A stretch of DNA of 45,670 nt from Nostoc sp. B(2019) (GCF_010091925.1 NZ_WVID01000015.1:193805-239474); one strand, 5' to 3'; numbered from the stretch's first letter, positions 8,469 to 17,972 are shown. Numbers and translations: made by a program. Notes: generated by a model not told the origin, from the letters alone.

Positions 8469-10283
8469 ATGCGACTGTCACAAATGTTATTCGTTACACT
8501 GCGGGATGATCCAGCTGATGCTGAGATTCCTAGCCATAAATTATTACTCCGTGCAGGTTATATTCGTCGCATCGGTAGCGGTATTTATGCTTATTTACCA
8601 TTGATGTGGCGGGTACTGCAAAAAGTTTCCCAGATTGTGCGAGAAGAAATGAACGCTACAGGCGCACAAGAATGCCTCCTACCGCAATTACAACCCGCTG
8701 ATTTGTGGAAAGAATCGGGACGCTGGGACACTTATACCAAAGCTGAAGGGATCATGTTTTCTCTAATTGATCGCCGTGAGCAACAATTAGGATTAGGCCC
8801 AACTCATGAAGAAGTAATCACAGCGATCGCTCGTGATATGATTCGCTCTTATCGCCAGCTACCGTTGCATCTCTACCAAATTCAAACCAAATTCCGCGAT
8901 GAAATTCGTCCCCGTTTTGGCTTGATGCGCGGCAGAGAATTTATTATGAAGGATGGTTACTCTTTTCATACCGATGAAGCCAGCCTTAAGGAAACTTACC
9001 AAGATATGTACAAAGCCTACAGCAATATGCTGCGGCGTTCTGGTTTAGCTTTTCGAGCGGTAGAAGCTGATTCTGGTGCAATTGGTGGTTCTGGTTCTAC
9101 AGAATTTATGGTGTTGGCGGAAGCTGGTGAAGATGAGGTTTTATTCACCGAAGATGGCAAATATGCCGCCAATGTGGAAAAAGCTGTTTCGTTACCAGTT
9201 AATGCCGAACCCTCACGGTTTACAACCTATGAAAAACGCGATACACCTAGATCAGAAACGATTGAAAAGGTGTGTCAATTCCTCAATTGTTCTTCCACGC
9301 AAGTGGTGAAAAACGTCCTTTACCAGACAGTTTATGACAATGGTATGACGGTGTTAGTTCTGGTGAGTATCCGAGGCGATCAAGAAGTTAATGAGGTCAA
9401 ATTACAGAATGAATTGACCAAACTAGCTTCTAACTACGGTGCTAAAACTATTATTAGTTTGAGTGTACCAAATGCGGAAGCGCAGCAAACATGGACAGCT
9501 AAATCTCTACCATTAGGCTATATTGCACCTGACATCGCAGATGATTATATAACTAAGAATAAACAAATCCATCCTCAGTTTGTGCGCTTGGTGGATCAAA
9601 CAGCCGTTGATTTAAAAAATTTCGTCACAGGCGCGAATGAAACTGGCTATCACGTCGTGGGCGCTAATTGGAATGAGCAATTTCAGTTACCACATACTAT
9701 AGTAGATATACGTAAAGCTAGACCAGGCGATCGCGCGATCCACAACCCAGAACAAACCTTACAAAGCGCCCGTGGGATCGAAGCAGGTCACATCTTCCAA
9801 TTGGGTACTAAATATTCTCAAGCAATGGGTGCAACTTATACCAGCGAACAAGGTGAAGAAAAGCCGCTATTTATGGGTTGCTTTGGTGTAGGTGTGTCAC
9901 GACTGGCACAAGCTGCTGTAGAGCAATCTTACGATAAAGATGGGATTATTTGGCCGGTAGCGATCGCACCCTATCACGCAATAGTCACAATTCCTAACAT
10001 TAATGATGCTCAACAAGTCGCAATTGCCCAAAAACTCTACGCAGAACTTAACCAAGCGGGAATTGAAACCCTACTGGATGACCGGGATGAACGGGCTGGA
10101 GTCAAATTCAAAGATGCCGATTTGATTGGCATACCTTACAGGATTGTAACTGGACGAGCGATCGCCAACGGCAAAGTAGAAGTTGTGGAAAGAGCAACTC
10201 GTAAATCTCAAGAAATTGTCATTGACGAAGTTACAACTACACTTAAACAGTGGATCACTTCAGCGACAGAGGTTAAAAATTAA
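8469..10283 (+). CDS. proS: Prolyl-tRNA synthetase
   Basis: Charges tRNA-Pro with proline. The 604-aa protein is the bacterial class II form. The order is an N-terminal catalytic part ([20 protein letters not shown], then [27 protein letters not shown] and [19 protein letters not shown]), a YbaK-like editing insertion (about 230-410, with [10 protein letters not shown]), the class II motif 3 ([16 protein letters not shown]) and a C-terminal anticodon-binding HGTP domain (about 490-590). The ATG at 8469 is eight bases after AGGGAA. Length and motifs are complete. Confidence 0.97.
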   Translation: MRLSQMLFVTLRDDPADAEIPSHKLLLRAGYIRRIGSGIYAYLPLMWRVLQKVSQIVREEMNATGAQECLLPQLQPADLWKESGRWDTYTKAEGIMFSLIDRREQQLGLGPTHEEVITAIARDMIRSYRQLPLHLYQIQTKFRDEIRPRFGLMRGREFIMKDGYSFHTDEASLKETYQDMYKAYSNMLRRSGLAFRAVEADSGAIGGSGSTEFMVLAEAGEDEVLFTEDGKYAANVEKAVSLPVNAEPSRFTTYEKRDTPRSETIEKVCQFLNCSSTQVVKNVLYQTVYDNGMTVLVLVSIRGDQEVNEVKLQNELTKLASNYGAKTIISLSVPNAEAQQTWTAKSLPLGYIAPDIADDYITKNKQIHPQFVRLVDQTAVDLKNFVTGANETGYHVVGANWNEQFQLPHTIVDIRKARPGDRAIHNPEQTLQSARGIEAGHIFQLGTKYSQAMGATYTSEQGEEKPLFMGCFGVGVSRLAQAAVEQSYDKDGIIWPVAIAPYHAIVTIPNINDAQQVAIAQKLYAELNQAGIETLLDDRDERAGVKFKDADLIGIPYRIVTGRAIANGKVEVVERATRKSQEIVIDEVTTTLKQWITSATEVKN

Positions 10284-10583
10284 ACTGGATGTACGTAGGG
10301 ATTGGGAAGATTCTGTTTTTTAGCTCTTTCCCAATCCCCAATCCCCAATCCCCAGTCCCCAGTCCCCAAAAACGATTAGATTTACATAATTGGGCAGGTG
10401 ACGGACTATAAGCGCAAATTCTAAAATTGAGTAAGAGACCAGCAAAATTACGAATTATAAGATTTTGAAGCAGAGAGCTTCCTCTAGCAGGTTTTGGGAA
10501 ACTCTCCACTTGTAAGTATCGTCTTTAACCAGGCTGCTCCTCATATAAAGACTATTCAGCCCTCAGTCAGGAAGGTTTTGAAC
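10284..10583. other. 300-base intergenic stretch with STRR heptamers
   Basis: No gene seen. It contains the heptamer array at 10330-10367. The frame that runs through the end of this stretch (from 10494) is an upstream extension of the GerMN gene without its own ribosome site. Confidence 0.6.
10330..10367 (+). repeat. STRR heptamer array (CCCAATC/CCCAGTC)
   Basis: Just over five head-to-tail heptamers: three CCCAATC-type units followed by two CCCAGTC-type units. It begins 47 bases after the proS stop codon. Such 7-bp tandem repeats are a known feature of heterocystous cyanobacterial genomes. Confidence 0.9.
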
Positions 10584-11198
10584 ATGAAAGACCAACAAGG
10601 ATCTAACCGTATAACTCCAGGTGTAATTGCAGTTGTCTCAGCAGCGGTTTTAGCGGTGGGTGGTGGTGTAGCTTGGGTTACTTCAAACTCTAATAATTCT
10701 CCTACACCGTCAAGCTCCTCTCAAAAAATAACCCAGCCAGGACAGCAACCATCAACCACCCAACCAGGTAATGAGCAAACCCCTAGCGTTTATTGGCTCA
10801 GGCCAAAAGATAAAAATATAAATTTGGTTCCCCAGCCAGTTAGAGTAGCTACTGCACAGCCTAACCAAGCTTTAGAAGCAGCTTTCCAAAGTTTGTTAGC
10901 AGGCCCAACAGAAGGGACAGATTCGACGACCATCCCCAAGGGAACCAAATTATTGGGGCTGAAAGCAGACAATAATGAGGTTCACGTTAATTTATCTGAA
11001 GATTTTACCAGCGGTGGTGGTAGTTCCTCAATGATGGGTCGAGTGGGACAAGTTGTTTACACTGCAACAACTTTAAATCCAAAAGCCAAGGTGTACATTG
11101 ATGTGAACGGTAAACCCTTGGATGTTTTGGGTGGTGAAGGTGTGGAGTTACAACAGCCACTAACTCGCGAAAGTTTTCAGAAAAATTATCCGCTTTAG
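10584..11198 (+). CDS. GerMN domain protein, membrane-anchored
   Basis: A 204-aa protein. It opens MKDQQGSNRITPGVIAVVS and has one N-terminal membrane helix (about residues 11-30), then a Ser/Pro/Gln-rich linker (about 35-70) and a GerMN domain (about 71-200). The domain shows VYWLRP, LVPQPVRV, AFQSLLAGPTEG, GTKLLGL and VHVNLSEDF. GerMN domains occur in spore germination proteins and in many non-sporulating bacteria, where they are thought to act at the envelope. The ATG at 10584 is preferred because GGAAGG lies 8-13 bases upstream. Confidence 0.85.
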   Translation: MKDQQGSNRITPGVIAVVSAAVLAVGGGVAWVTSNSNNSPTPSSSSQKITQPGQQPSTTQPGNEQTPSVYWLRPKDKNINLVPQPVRVATAQPNQALEAAFQSLLAGPTEGTDSTTIPKGTKLLGLKADNNEVHVNLSEDFTSGGGSSSMMGRVGQVVYTATTLNPKAKVYIDVNGKPLDVLGGEGVELQQPLTRESFQKNYPL

Positions 11199-11674
11199 TC
11201 ATGAGTCAAAGGTCAAGGGGAGCCACTGTGGTCTTCTCCCAAGGGGAGCCACTGCGGTCTTGGGGTCTCCCCAAGGGGAGCAAGTGGCGTGAGACGCAAT
11301 CATGCGATGGGGTCTCCTCAAGTGGAGCAAGTGGCGTGAGACGCCCACCGTAGGATGCCCAAAGGGCTGTAGGGCGATAGCGCAGCGTAAAGCCTTCTCT
11401 ACGAGAGGCTGCGCCAACGGCATAGCTTCGCTTAGAGCGAGTCCGCGAGCGAACTGCCGTTAGCGATAGCGTACCCCTACGGGGAAGCAAGCTACAAAGC
11501 AGCGTCTCGTAGAGAGGAACGAGCGTCCGTAGGAGCGTCAAGGGCTTCCCAACTTGTACCCCTACGCTTAAGCCAAGCTATAAAGCAGCGTCTCCTTTAA
11601 AAGAGGCGACTGGCGTTCAATAGTCAAGGTCAAAAATATGTAGGATTTTAGACTTTGGACTCTGGACTTTGGAC
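11199..11674. repeat. Intergenic element A: 400-bp mosaic of nested repeats and hairpins
   Basis: The element spans about 11217-11619. It starts GGGGAGCCACTG and ends GACTGGCGTTCA, flanked on both sides by GTCAAGG-type heptamers. Inside are a 19-nt direct repeat (11217-11235 and 11243-11261) and a 36-nt direct repeat (11262-11297 and 11309-11344). There is also a 21-nt direct repeat (11488-11508 and 11574-11594, one difference) and hairpins at 11417-11460 (ACGGCA/TGCCGT with TTCGCT/AGCGAA inside) and 11474-11484 (CCCC/GGGG). Minus-strand frames here have Arg/Ser/Leu-rich composition and come from the repeat itself. Confidence 0.8.
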
Positions 11675-12019
11675 TCACCGCTTGCCATTTAACACGCGAA
11701 AGTTACGGGCTTGCTGTTCTAACCTTGTGGCAAGGCGATCGCAAACCCGGTTGCATAAATCAAAAATCATTTGATCTTCCACCCGGTAGTAGGCGCAAGT
11801 TCCTTCACTACGACGGCTAAGAATTCCTGCTTGCCACATTACCTTCAGGTGCTTCGACACATTTGCCTGAGAAGTCTGTGTTGCCTCTACCAACTCTTGC
11901 ACGCATTTTTCTTCATCCCGCAGCAAGTGTAGCAGCCGTAGACGCATCGGCTCACTTAACATGCTGAAGTATTCAGCTACTTGTTGCACCACTTCTGGTA
12001 CAGGCAACGCTTGTTTCAT
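11675..12019 (-). CDS. ArsR/SmtB family winged-helix transcriptional regulator
   Basis: A 114-aa repressor-type protein. It has the dimerisation/winged-helix layout: EYFSMLSEPMRLRLLHLL (helix 2), CVQELVEATQTSQANVSKHL (recognition helix about 45-60), then GILSRRSEGTCAYYRV (wing). Cysteines are C39, C75, C89 and C93. The classic ArsR CVC(D)L triad is not complete because only C39 stands in that position. Metal, persulfide or redox sensing are all possible; the ligand cannot be assigned. The stop codon lies within a GGACTTTGGACTC repeat. accB and efp lie upstream on the same strand, 57 bases away, but a shared transcript is not shown. Confidence 0.88.
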   Translation of the reverse strand: MKQALPVPEVVQQVAEYFSMLSEPMRLRLLHLLRDEEKCVQELVEATQTSQANVSKHLKVMWQAGILSRRSEGTCAYYRVEDQMIFDLCNRVCDRLATRLEQQARNFRVLNGKR

Positions 12020-12076
12020 CAGGATTAACCCGCAAGGATTGAAAGTATATGACTCATTTCATATATAGATTAATAC

Positions 12077-12628
12077 TTAATCAGGGTTAATTCGCATTAA
12101 AGGCTGACCATATTCTACCGGTTCACCATTTTGAACGAGAATTTCCATTACCTGTCCTGAGACTTCAGCTTCGATTTCATTCATCAGCTTCATGGCTTCA
12201 ATTATACAGACTGTTTGACCGCTACGGATGCGATCGCCAACTTCTACAAATGGCGCTTCCCCAGGTGCAGCAGCACGATAAAACGTTCCCACCATTGGAG
12301 AAGGTACTTCTACTAATCTTTGGTCAATTGCTGAGGGAGCTACTGACAACTGTAGTTGCGTTGCAGTGGCGGCATTGTCAAAAACGCGATTTGTTCCCAC
12401 CTCCGGTACTGGAGTTGATGCTGCTTGGGGTGCGGGTGAAACCGATGTCAATCCCGAACTAACCACACCACCACCAGATGCTTGACCTACCGACAACATC
12501 TGAGTACTAACGCTCACAGCTTTACGTACCGTTAGTTCAAAATCATTGCTTTTAAGCGTTACTTCTGCAATATCTGTTTGTGCGATAGTTGCTAGGAGTT
12601 GGCGGATTTCATTAAAGTCCAATGGCAC
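12077..12628 (-). CDS. accB: Biotin carboxyl carrier protein of acetyl-CoA carboxylase
   Basis: Carries CO2 on biotin between AccC and the carboxyltransferase for fatty acid synthesis. The 183-aa protein has an N-terminal helix (LDFNEIRQLLATIAQT), a Ser/Ala/Pro-rich linker (about 45-95) and the biotinyl domain (about 108-183). The biotin site is the lysine in EAMKLMNEIEAE. The thumb-containing form, VPSPMVGTFYRAAAPGEAPF, matches bacterial and plastid AccB. It follows efp on the minus strand with a 105-bp gap, an order commonly seen in cyanobacteria. Confidence 0.95.
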   Translation of the reverse strand: MPLDFNEIRQLLATIAQTDIAEVTLKSNDFELTVRKAVSVSTQMLSVGQASGGGVVSSGLTSVSPAPQAASTPVPEVGTNRVFDNAATATQLQLSVAPSAIDQRLVEVPSPMVGTFYRAAAPGEAPFVEVGDRIRSGQTVCIIEAMKLMNEIEAEVSGQVMEILVQNGEPVEYGQPLMRINPD

Positions 12629-12733
12629 AGTTTTTCTTACCTCGACCTATCAGTAAATTAGAATCTTAAGTGTGGCAGGGATTTAATCCTTTGTAGGGAT
12701 TGAAATCGGAAGACACCTCAGTAGATAACAAAG

Positions 12734-13291
12734 TTATTCTCTACCTTGGTATTTATCGTCACGAGTATCAATGCGGATGCGTTCACCCTGGGAAATAAAC
12801 AAGGGAACCATTACACTTGCCCCAGTTTCTAGAATTGCTGGTTTTGTGCCGCCTGTAGCAGTATCACCTTTGACACCTGGGTCTGTTTGCACAACTTCTA
12901 AAACCACGGAGTTGGGCAGTTCTACTTCTAGCACTTGCTCACCCCAACGTACAACGTTAACTTCCATACCTTCTTTAAGGTACTTGACGCGATCGCCAAT
13001 TTGCGCTGCACTCAATCTACCCTCTTCATAAGTTTCCATATCCATAAAGACGAACTCATCGCCCTCTTTATAGGTATGCTGCATGGTGCTTTTTTCTAGA
13101 GTGGCTTGGGGTACTGTTTCCCCAGCCCGGAATGTTTTTTCTACCACGTTCCCATTCTGAGCATTTCTCAGTTTTGTCCGCACAAAGGCAGAACCTTTAC
13201 CGGGCTTAACGTGGAGGAATTCTATCACCCGCCATACAGACCCATCTAATACAATTGAAACACCGGGTCGAAAGTCGTTACTGGAGATCAT
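12734..13291 (-). CDS. efp: Translation elongation factor P
   Basis: Relieves ribosome stalling at polyproline stretches. The 185-aa protein begins [17 protein letters not shown]. The frame extends 16 codons upstream, but that part is not conserved in the family, so I place the start at 13291. The KOW-like domain I has [17 protein letters not shown] with the tip lysine in PGKGS; the OB domains include [17 protein letters not shown] and a C-terminal [17 protein letters not shown]. No dedicated modification gene (epmA/epmB, earP) is visible nearby. It lies upstream of accB on the same strand. Confidence 0.96.
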   Translation of the reverse strand: MISSNDFRPGVSIVLDGSVWRVIEFLHVKPGKGSAFVRTKLRNAQNGNVVEKTFRAGETVPQATLEKSTMQHTYKEGDEFVFMDMETYEEGRLSAAQIGDRVKYLKEGMEVNVVRWGEQVLEVELPNSVVLEVVQTDPGVKGDTATGGTKPAILETGASVMVPLFISQGERIRIDTRDDKYQGRE

Positions 13292-13624
13292 GAAGCTTTC
13301 AATTTTTGGAAGACAATCGGCATTTATTGTACCCTTCAAGCGGAGTAATTAGTCAGTTGACATTTGTCATTTGTCATTGGTCAAGGGTCAAGAGGAGCCA
13401 GTGCGTTGGGGAGATACTGCGTTGCGCGGGTTAAGAGCGTTGAAGCAAGTGTCGTCGGCGGAGCCGACTTGTTCGCTCTTAGCGTTCCCGCTTTCTTAGC
13501 AACTGGCGTTCAAAAGTCAGTATTTATTCCCCTTGTGCTTCCCTGCTCCCTCAGCACGTAACGTGGGAAGATTATTGATGGGTTACGTCCAGTTAACAAT
13601 TTGATGCTGCATTTGAGCCATGCC
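13292..13624. repeat. Intergenic element B (119 bp) inserted in heptamer-repeat DNA
   Basis: The element runs 13394-13512, from GGAGCCAGTGCGTTG to GCAACTGGCGTTCA. GCCAGT and ACTGGC form terminal inverted repeats. Inside are nested stems: GCGGG/CCCGC (13426-13430, 13487-13491), AAGAGCG/CGCTCTT (13433-13439, 13474-13480) and GTCGGC/GCCGAC (13454-13459, 13463-13468). The left flank carries TTTGTCA/TTGGTCA/AGGGTCA heptamers. It sits between the divergent starts of efp and the cyclophilin gene. Confidence 0.8.
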
Positions 13625-14731
13625 ATGTTTAACTTTTTAAAATCCTGGCTGAAGAACAGCCTCATGACAATACTGCTGGTAGCAATATTTTTAGGCATAA
13701 CTACATCTGGGTGGACTCCTTCCAGTAACGCCGCTCTGCCAGCTGGAAATGCAATTACCGACGGCAAAGCTTTGTTGCGGTACGCACTTCCGATAGATAA
13801 TAAACCTGTGCGGCAACTGCAAGCCAGCTTAGAAGATATATCTGCCCAGCTGCGGGCGAATCGGCGGTGGGGTGCTATCTCCAAAGACCTCAGCCAAGCA
13901 TCGCGGATTCTCGATAAACCCTCCCAAATCTTAACAAGCGTTCCCGAAGAACGCCAACCCCAAGCCGAAGCTTGGATTGCAGAATTAAAATCTGGCGTGG
14001 GTAAATTGCAAGAATTGGCGAACGTCAAAGATAAAGAACACGTTCTACAAGAAAGAGCCAAACTACTAAATATCGTTACTCAGCTAGAAGAATCGATGGT
14101 GAAGGGATTCCCCTTTGAAGTACCTACCCAGTACAGTAACCTACCTCAACTTAAAGGTCGTGCCACCGTAGAATTCAAAACCAACAAAGGCAACCTGACT
14201 CTTGTAGTAGACGGTTACAGCGCCCCTGTCACTGCTGGGAATTTTGTAGATTTGGTACAACGCGGTTTTTATAACGGCTTAGAATTTACCCGTTCTGAAG
14301 AATCTTACGTGCTACAAACTGGAGATCCACCAGGAAAGGAGGCGGGTTTCATTGACCCAAAAACAAACAAATATCGCGCCATCCCTTTAGAGATTTTAGT
14401 TGAAGGCGACAAGCAGCCTACCTATGGCATTACTCTAGAAGAAGCTGGACGTTACATTGATATGCCAGTTTTGCCTTTTTCTGCCTTTGGTGCATTGGCT
14501 ATGGCTCGTCCCGAAAGTGAAGTGAATGGTGGTTCTTCACAATTTTTCTTCTTCCTGTTTGAGCCAGAACTCACTCCCGCAGGACGCAATTTATTGGATG
14601 GTCGCTATGCTATTTTTGGCTATCTCACCGAAGGTAAAGAAGTTTTGGATAAACTCAAGGCGGGTGACAAAATTGAATCAGCAACAGTTGTGCAAGGTAT
14701 AGAAAATTTGGTTGAGCCGCAAGCAGCGTAA
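13625..14731 (+). CDS. Peptidyl-prolyl cis-trans isomerase, cyclophilin type, exported (TLP40-like)
   Basis: Catalyses proline isomerisation in exported proteins. From the ATG at 13625 it is 368 aa. It has a basic N-terminus and one hydrophobic segment (LMTILLVAIFLGITTSGW) with a likely cleavage near SNAALPA, a helical region (about 50-170) and a C-terminal cyclophilin domain (about 175-365). The domain shows TNKGNLTLVVDGYSAP, NFVDLVQRGFYNGLEF and GSSQFFFFLFEPELTPAGRN. This layout resembles the thylakoid lumen cyclophilin TLP40. In-frame starts at 13601 (TTG) and 13604 (ATG) would lengthen the N-terminus by seven or eight residues. Confidence 0.9.
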   Translation: MFNFLKSWLKNSLMTILLVAIFLGITTSGWTPSSNAALPAGNAITDGKALLRYALPIDNKPVRQLQASLEDISAQLRANRRWGAISKDLSQASRILDKPSQILTSVPEERQPQAEAWIAELKSGVGKLQELANVKDKEHVLQERAKLLNIVTQLEESMVKGFPFEVPTQYSNLPQLKGRATVEFKTNKGNLTLVVDGYSAPVTAGNFVDLVQRGFYNGLEFTRSEESYVLQTGDPPGKEAGFIDPKTNKYRAIPLEILVEGDKQPTYGITLEEAGRYIDMPVLPFSAFGALAMARPESEVNGGSSQFFFFLFEPELTPAGRNLLDGRYAIFGYLTEGKEVLDKLKAGDKIESATVVQGIENLVEPQAA

Positions 14732-15147
14732 TCAATTGCAGAATAAACTTGAGTCTGTGTTAGCTATGCGATCGCTCAGCTACCAGAGCGTTGTATAATC
14801 TCCAAATTAGGGTAGGCATCTTGCCTGCCCTCAAAATTTCAGGGATCAGCGCTATTAACTAAGATTGCCGGCAGTAAAAATCTGATCAACAGCGTTCACG
14901 AAGTGTACCGTAGGTATCGCTAATTCTGGAAAAGTCCTCGATACAGTTTGCTAGTTACTTGTAAAAACTGTCTCTTCGTACAGCACCTCTTCCAGTAATA
15001 AAACTGAAATCTTCGCTTCTAGTGGGTCTACAATTCAATATTCAGGAACTTCTAACGCCGCATATTCAGATCGCTTATAACGATTATTTGATAACCGTAA
15101 AGCAAATCATCAGTTTTCTTATAACTTTGCAACACGGAAAACCGATT
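14732..15147. other. Intergenic region before thiL with repeat fragments
   Basis: About 416 bases with no gene seen. A 9-bp hairpin at 14810-14830 (GGGTAGGCA/TGCCTGCCC, one G-T pair) may end cyclophilin transcription but lacks a good T-run. At 14892-14920 there is a degraded copy of a GCGTTC..AG..GTATCGC repeat of a type frequent in Nostoc genomes. The upstream extension of the thiL frame (15022-15147) is probably not translated. Confidence 0.5.
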
Positions 15148-16182
15148 GTGAATAGTGAATTATCTTCCCTACAAATACAAGATATTGGTGAACAAGGACT
15201 TTTAGAAAGATTACAGCGATTCTGTCCCCCAGAAATAATTGGGGATGATGCAGCGGTGCTAATGACAGAACCAGAACAATCTTTAGTAGTGACAACGGAT
15301 GTCCTGGTTGACGGCGTACATTTTAGTAACGTCACTACTTCCCCAGAAGATGCTGGTTGGCGAGCAGCAGCAGCCAATTTATCAGATTTAGCAGCAATGG
15401 GTGCTTCACCTTTAGGAATCACTGTCGGACTGGGACTCCCTAGTGAAATGAAAGTGAGTTGGGTTGAGCGGTTGTATCAGGGAATGACACAATGCCTGCA
15501 AAAATACAATACTCCAATTGTCGGGGGTGATATCGTGCGATCGCCTGTTACCACTCTGGCAATTACTGCTTTCGGTCAAGTTCGCCCTAGTCAAATTATC
15601 CGCCGTTCTGCTGCTCAAGTGGGGGATGCGATCGTCGTTACAGGCGTCCACGGAGCCTCCCGTGCTGGTTTAGAATTGCTCTTACATCCTCAATTAGAAC
15701 AAAACCTCAGCAACACAGAAAAGACGGCTTTAATCAAAGCACACCAACGCCCTCAACCACGATTAGATGTCTTACCGATCCTCCAAAAAATCTTAGCATC
15801 CTACTCTCCCACTCCTCCTCTACTCTCCATCGCTGGTATGGATAGCAGCGACGGTTTAGCAGATGCAGTTATGCAAATCTGCCGCGCCAGTAGTGTCGGT
15901 GCTATCCTAGAGCGCAACCAAATTTCCTTACCAACAGCTTTTGATCACTGGCTGACAAAAGAGCAAGCACTGGAATACGCTCTCTATGGTGGTGAAGACT
16001 TTGAATTAGTGCTTTGCTTGCCACAAGAACCAGCCCATAACTTAGTACAACAACTAGGTCAAAGTGCAGCTATTGTGGGCAGGATTACATCGGAATCAAC
16101 AGTAATATTGCACGACAAGAAAGAAAAATTCCCCGACCAAGTTCTGAGTCTTAGCCAGGGATTTCAACATTTTAGTCATTAG
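15148..16182 (+). CDS. thiL: Thiamine-phosphate kinase
   Basis: Phosphorylates thiamine monophosphate to the active cofactor thiamine diphosphate. From the GTG at 15148 the protein is 344 aa, the usual ThiL length, and opens VNSELSSLQIQDIGEQGLL. The AIRS/PurM-like fold shows GDDAAVL, TTDVLVDGVHF, AAANLSDLAAMGA, GGDIVRSP and a late GMDSSDGLADA and YGGEDFELVL. An in-frame start at 15022 would add 42 residues that do not look conserved. The last codons and the TAG stop lie inside the left arm of a 17-bp convergent hairpin shared with gap2. Confidence 0.93.
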   Translation: MNSELSSLQIQDIGEQGLLERLQRFCPPEIIGDDAAVLMTEPEQSLVVTTDVLVDGVHFSNVTTSPEDAGWRAAAANLSDLAAMGASPLGITVGLGLPSEMKVSWVERLYQGMTQCLQKYNTPIVGGDIVRSPVTTLAITAFGQVRPSQIIRRSAAQVGDAIVVTGVHGASRAGLELLLHPQLEQNLSNTEKTALIKAHQRPQPRLDVLPILQKILASYSPTPPLLSIAGMDSSDGLADAVMQICRASSVGAILERNQISLPTAFDHWLTKEQALEYALYGGEDFELVLCLPQEPAHNLVQQLGQSAAIVGRITSESTVILHDKKEKFPDQVLSLSQGFQHFSH

Positions 16183-16212
16183 TCCTTTGTCCTTCGACAA
16201 AGGACTAATGAC
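16175..16212. terminator. Perfect 17-bp bidirectional hairpin between thiL and gap2
   Basis: GTCATTAGTCCTTTGTC (16175-16191) is exactly complementary to 16196-16212, with a CTTC loop. The arms are built from the TCATTAG/TCCTTTG heptamer vocabulary of the intergenic repeats. The thiL stop codon (16180-16182) falls within the left arm and the gap2 stop is four bases beyond the right arm. Confidence 0.85.
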
Positions 16213-16215
16213 AAA

Positions 16216-17229
16216 CTATTGCCACTTCTGGGCTACTAATTCTGCCAAATCCAGAACTCGCTGGCTGTAACCCCACTCGTTGTCATACCACGCCATAACT
16301 TTTACTAGGTCATTGCCCAAGACCAAAGTCAAGGCAGCATCCACAATCGAAGAAGCATCACTACCTTGATAATCGGACGATACTAGTTGTAGTTCGCTGT
16401 AGTCTAAAATGCCTTTGAGTGGGCCTTCAGCAGCATCTTTGAGAGCTTGGTTAACTTCTTCCGTAATAGTACGCTTCTCAACCTGAACCACGAAATCTAC
16501 CATTGAAACGTTCGGGGTAGGTACACGCAGGGCAACGCCATTCAGCTTGCCCTTAAGGTCTGGAATTACCAGCGCCACTGCTTTTGCCGCACCAGTCGAG
16601 GTGGGTACAATGTTTATGGCTGCTGCTCTGGCCCGTCGCAAATCCCGGTGAGAAGCGTCTAGCAAGCGCTGGTCGCCGGTATAGCTGTGGGTGGTGGTCA
16701 TTGTACCTTTAATGATGCCGAATTTATCGTTCAACACCTTGGCGATGGGAGCCAAGCAATTAGTGGTACAGCTGGCATTACTGATGATGTGATGTTTGTT
16801 GTGGTCATAGTCGTGATGATTCACACCAACCACAAACGTGCCATCCTCATTTTTACCAGGGGCGGTGATCAGAACCTTTTTGGCTCCAGCATTCACATGC
16901 TTCAGCGCTCCTTCTTTGCTGGTAAATACTCCCGTCGCTTCGATGATTAGGTCAATTTCCCACTCTTTCCAGGGCAAGTTTTCTGGGTTGCGATCAGACA
17001 CGCACTTAATGGTCTTACCATTAACGATGATAGAGTTATCATCGGCAGTAATGTCAGCACCCTTTATCTTCCCTAGCATCGAGTCATATTTCAGCAGGTG
17101 AGCGTTGGTTCTAGGGTCTGAGGTGTCGTTAATAGCGACAAGGTCAATTTGGCTATTTTCTCTGCCCACCCAGCAGCGCGCAAAGTTACGTCCGATACGC
17201 CCGAAACCGTTGATTGCAACTCTGATCAC
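16216..17229 (-). CDS. gap2: Glyceraldehyde-3-phosphate dehydrogenase, Gap2 type
   Basis: The Calvin-cycle/gluconeogenic GAPDH of cyanobacteria, able to use NADPH. From the GTG at 17229 it is 337 aa and begins [20 protein letters not shown]. The catalytic cysteine is in [12 protein letters not shown], and [29 protein letters not shown] and [12 protein letters not shown] are all present. [20 protein letters not shown] is typical of Gap2 and not the glycolytic Gap1. A longer frame to 17280 adds 17 residues that are not conserved. It converges on thiL; nadD lies upstream on the same strand. Confidence 0.95.
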   Translation of the reverse strand: MIRVAINGFGRIGRNFARCWVGRENSQIDLVAINDTSDPRTNAHLLKYDSMLGKIKGADITADDNSIIVNGKTIKCVSDRNPENLPWKEWEIDLIIEATGVFTSKEGALKHVNAGAKKVLITAPGKNEDGTFVVGVNHHDYDHNKHHIISNASCTTNCLAPIAKVLNDKFGIIKGTMTTTHSYTGDQRLLDASHRDLRRARAAAINIVPTSTGAAKAVALVIPDLKGKLNGVALRVPTPNVSMVDFVVQVEKRTITEEVNQALKDAAEGPLKGILDYSELQLVSSDYQGSDASSIVDAALTLVLGNDLVKVMAWYDNEWGYSQRVLDLAELVAQKWQ

Positions 17230-17345
17230 AGTGTCTTGCCCTCTGTATTTATGCTTATAAGTTGATATCGTTGACCCCAATCATATCGCAAAGGGGGGGA
17301 GCACTCATAACCACAAAGTGTCGGATCAATAAAAAAACACATAAT

Positions 17346-17972
17346 TTATTCAGATTTGCTTGAGTAAAGGTTGTTGTTAGTGATGTATGCTCTGACCGAT
17401 TCCGGGACTAAATAGCGAATTGACTGGCGTTCGTAGCAAAGTTTGCGAATTAGACTTGACGAAACTCCTACTAAAGGTATATTCAAGAATTGCCAGTGAA
17501 TGGTAAATGACTGCTCACTCAGTTGTTGTTCCACTTGCTTGCAGATTAACTCGCTTTGAGCTATAGTCTCACCACCTAGCAGTCGGGGTGCGATTAACCA
17601 ATCACACATTTGTGCTAGTTCGTGTCCACGGTACCAACGAGGTAAGGTTTGGAAAGCATCCAAACCCAAAATCCAGTACCAGTGAGTATTTTGGTAAAAA
17701 GCAGATAAGTCGATTAGGGTATTGATGGCAAAAGAAACCCCAGAGTGATTTACCTCCACCAGTGAGACAGTAAACGCAGGGTTATCTTTTGTAGCTCTTT
17801 GCAGCATTTCCACGCGATGCTCAAACAAAGCTGCTTCTTTATGAGGAGGATTTAGCGATGGCACCCAAATTACCTTTTTTAGTGGTACTTGATGCAAAGC
17901 TGTTTCGGCTATGAGCAGGTGTCCCCAATGAATTGGATCAAATGTGCCACCAAAAATTGCTAGTTGCTGCAT
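17346..17972 (-). CDS. nadD: Nicotinate-nucleotide adenylyltransferase
   Basis: Adenylates nicotinate mononucleotide in NAD synthesis. The 208-aa form starts MQQLAIFGGTFDPIHWGHLL, which holds the nucleotidyltransferase GGTFDPIHxGH signature. WVPSLNPPHK, WILGLDAFQTLPRWYRGHEL and the C-terminal VSSSLIRKLCYE (SxTxxR-like) with VRAYI complete the family pattern. The frame extends to 18020, but the extension overlaps an imperfect direct repeat and I consider it untranslated. It is upstream of gap2, which uses the same nicotinamide cofactors, with 116 bases between. Confidence 0.9.
   Translation of the reverse strand: MQQLAIFGGTFDPIHWGHLLIAETALHQVPLKKVIWVPSLNPPHKEAALFEHRVEMLQRATKDNPAFTVSLVEVNHSGVSFAINTLIDLSAFYQNTHWYWILGLDAFQTLPRWYRGHELAQMCDWLIAPRLLGGETIAQSELICKQVEQQLSEQSFTIHWQFLNIPLVGVSSSLIRKLCYERQSIRYLVPESVRAYITNNNLYSSKSE

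Noticed and set aside
11199-11541. Minus-strand frames of 74 and 111 codons over element A
   Set aside because: Arg/Ser/Leu/Thr-rich products come from GC-rich repeats; they overlap each other, have no ribosome site and contain repeated blocks.
13364-13561. 65-codon frame between efp and the cyclophilin gene
   Set aside because: It is the translation of element B and flanking heptamers.
15022-15147. N-terminal extension of ThiL
   Set aside because: ThiL family length and conserved start fit the GTG at 15148; the extension is not ThiL-like.
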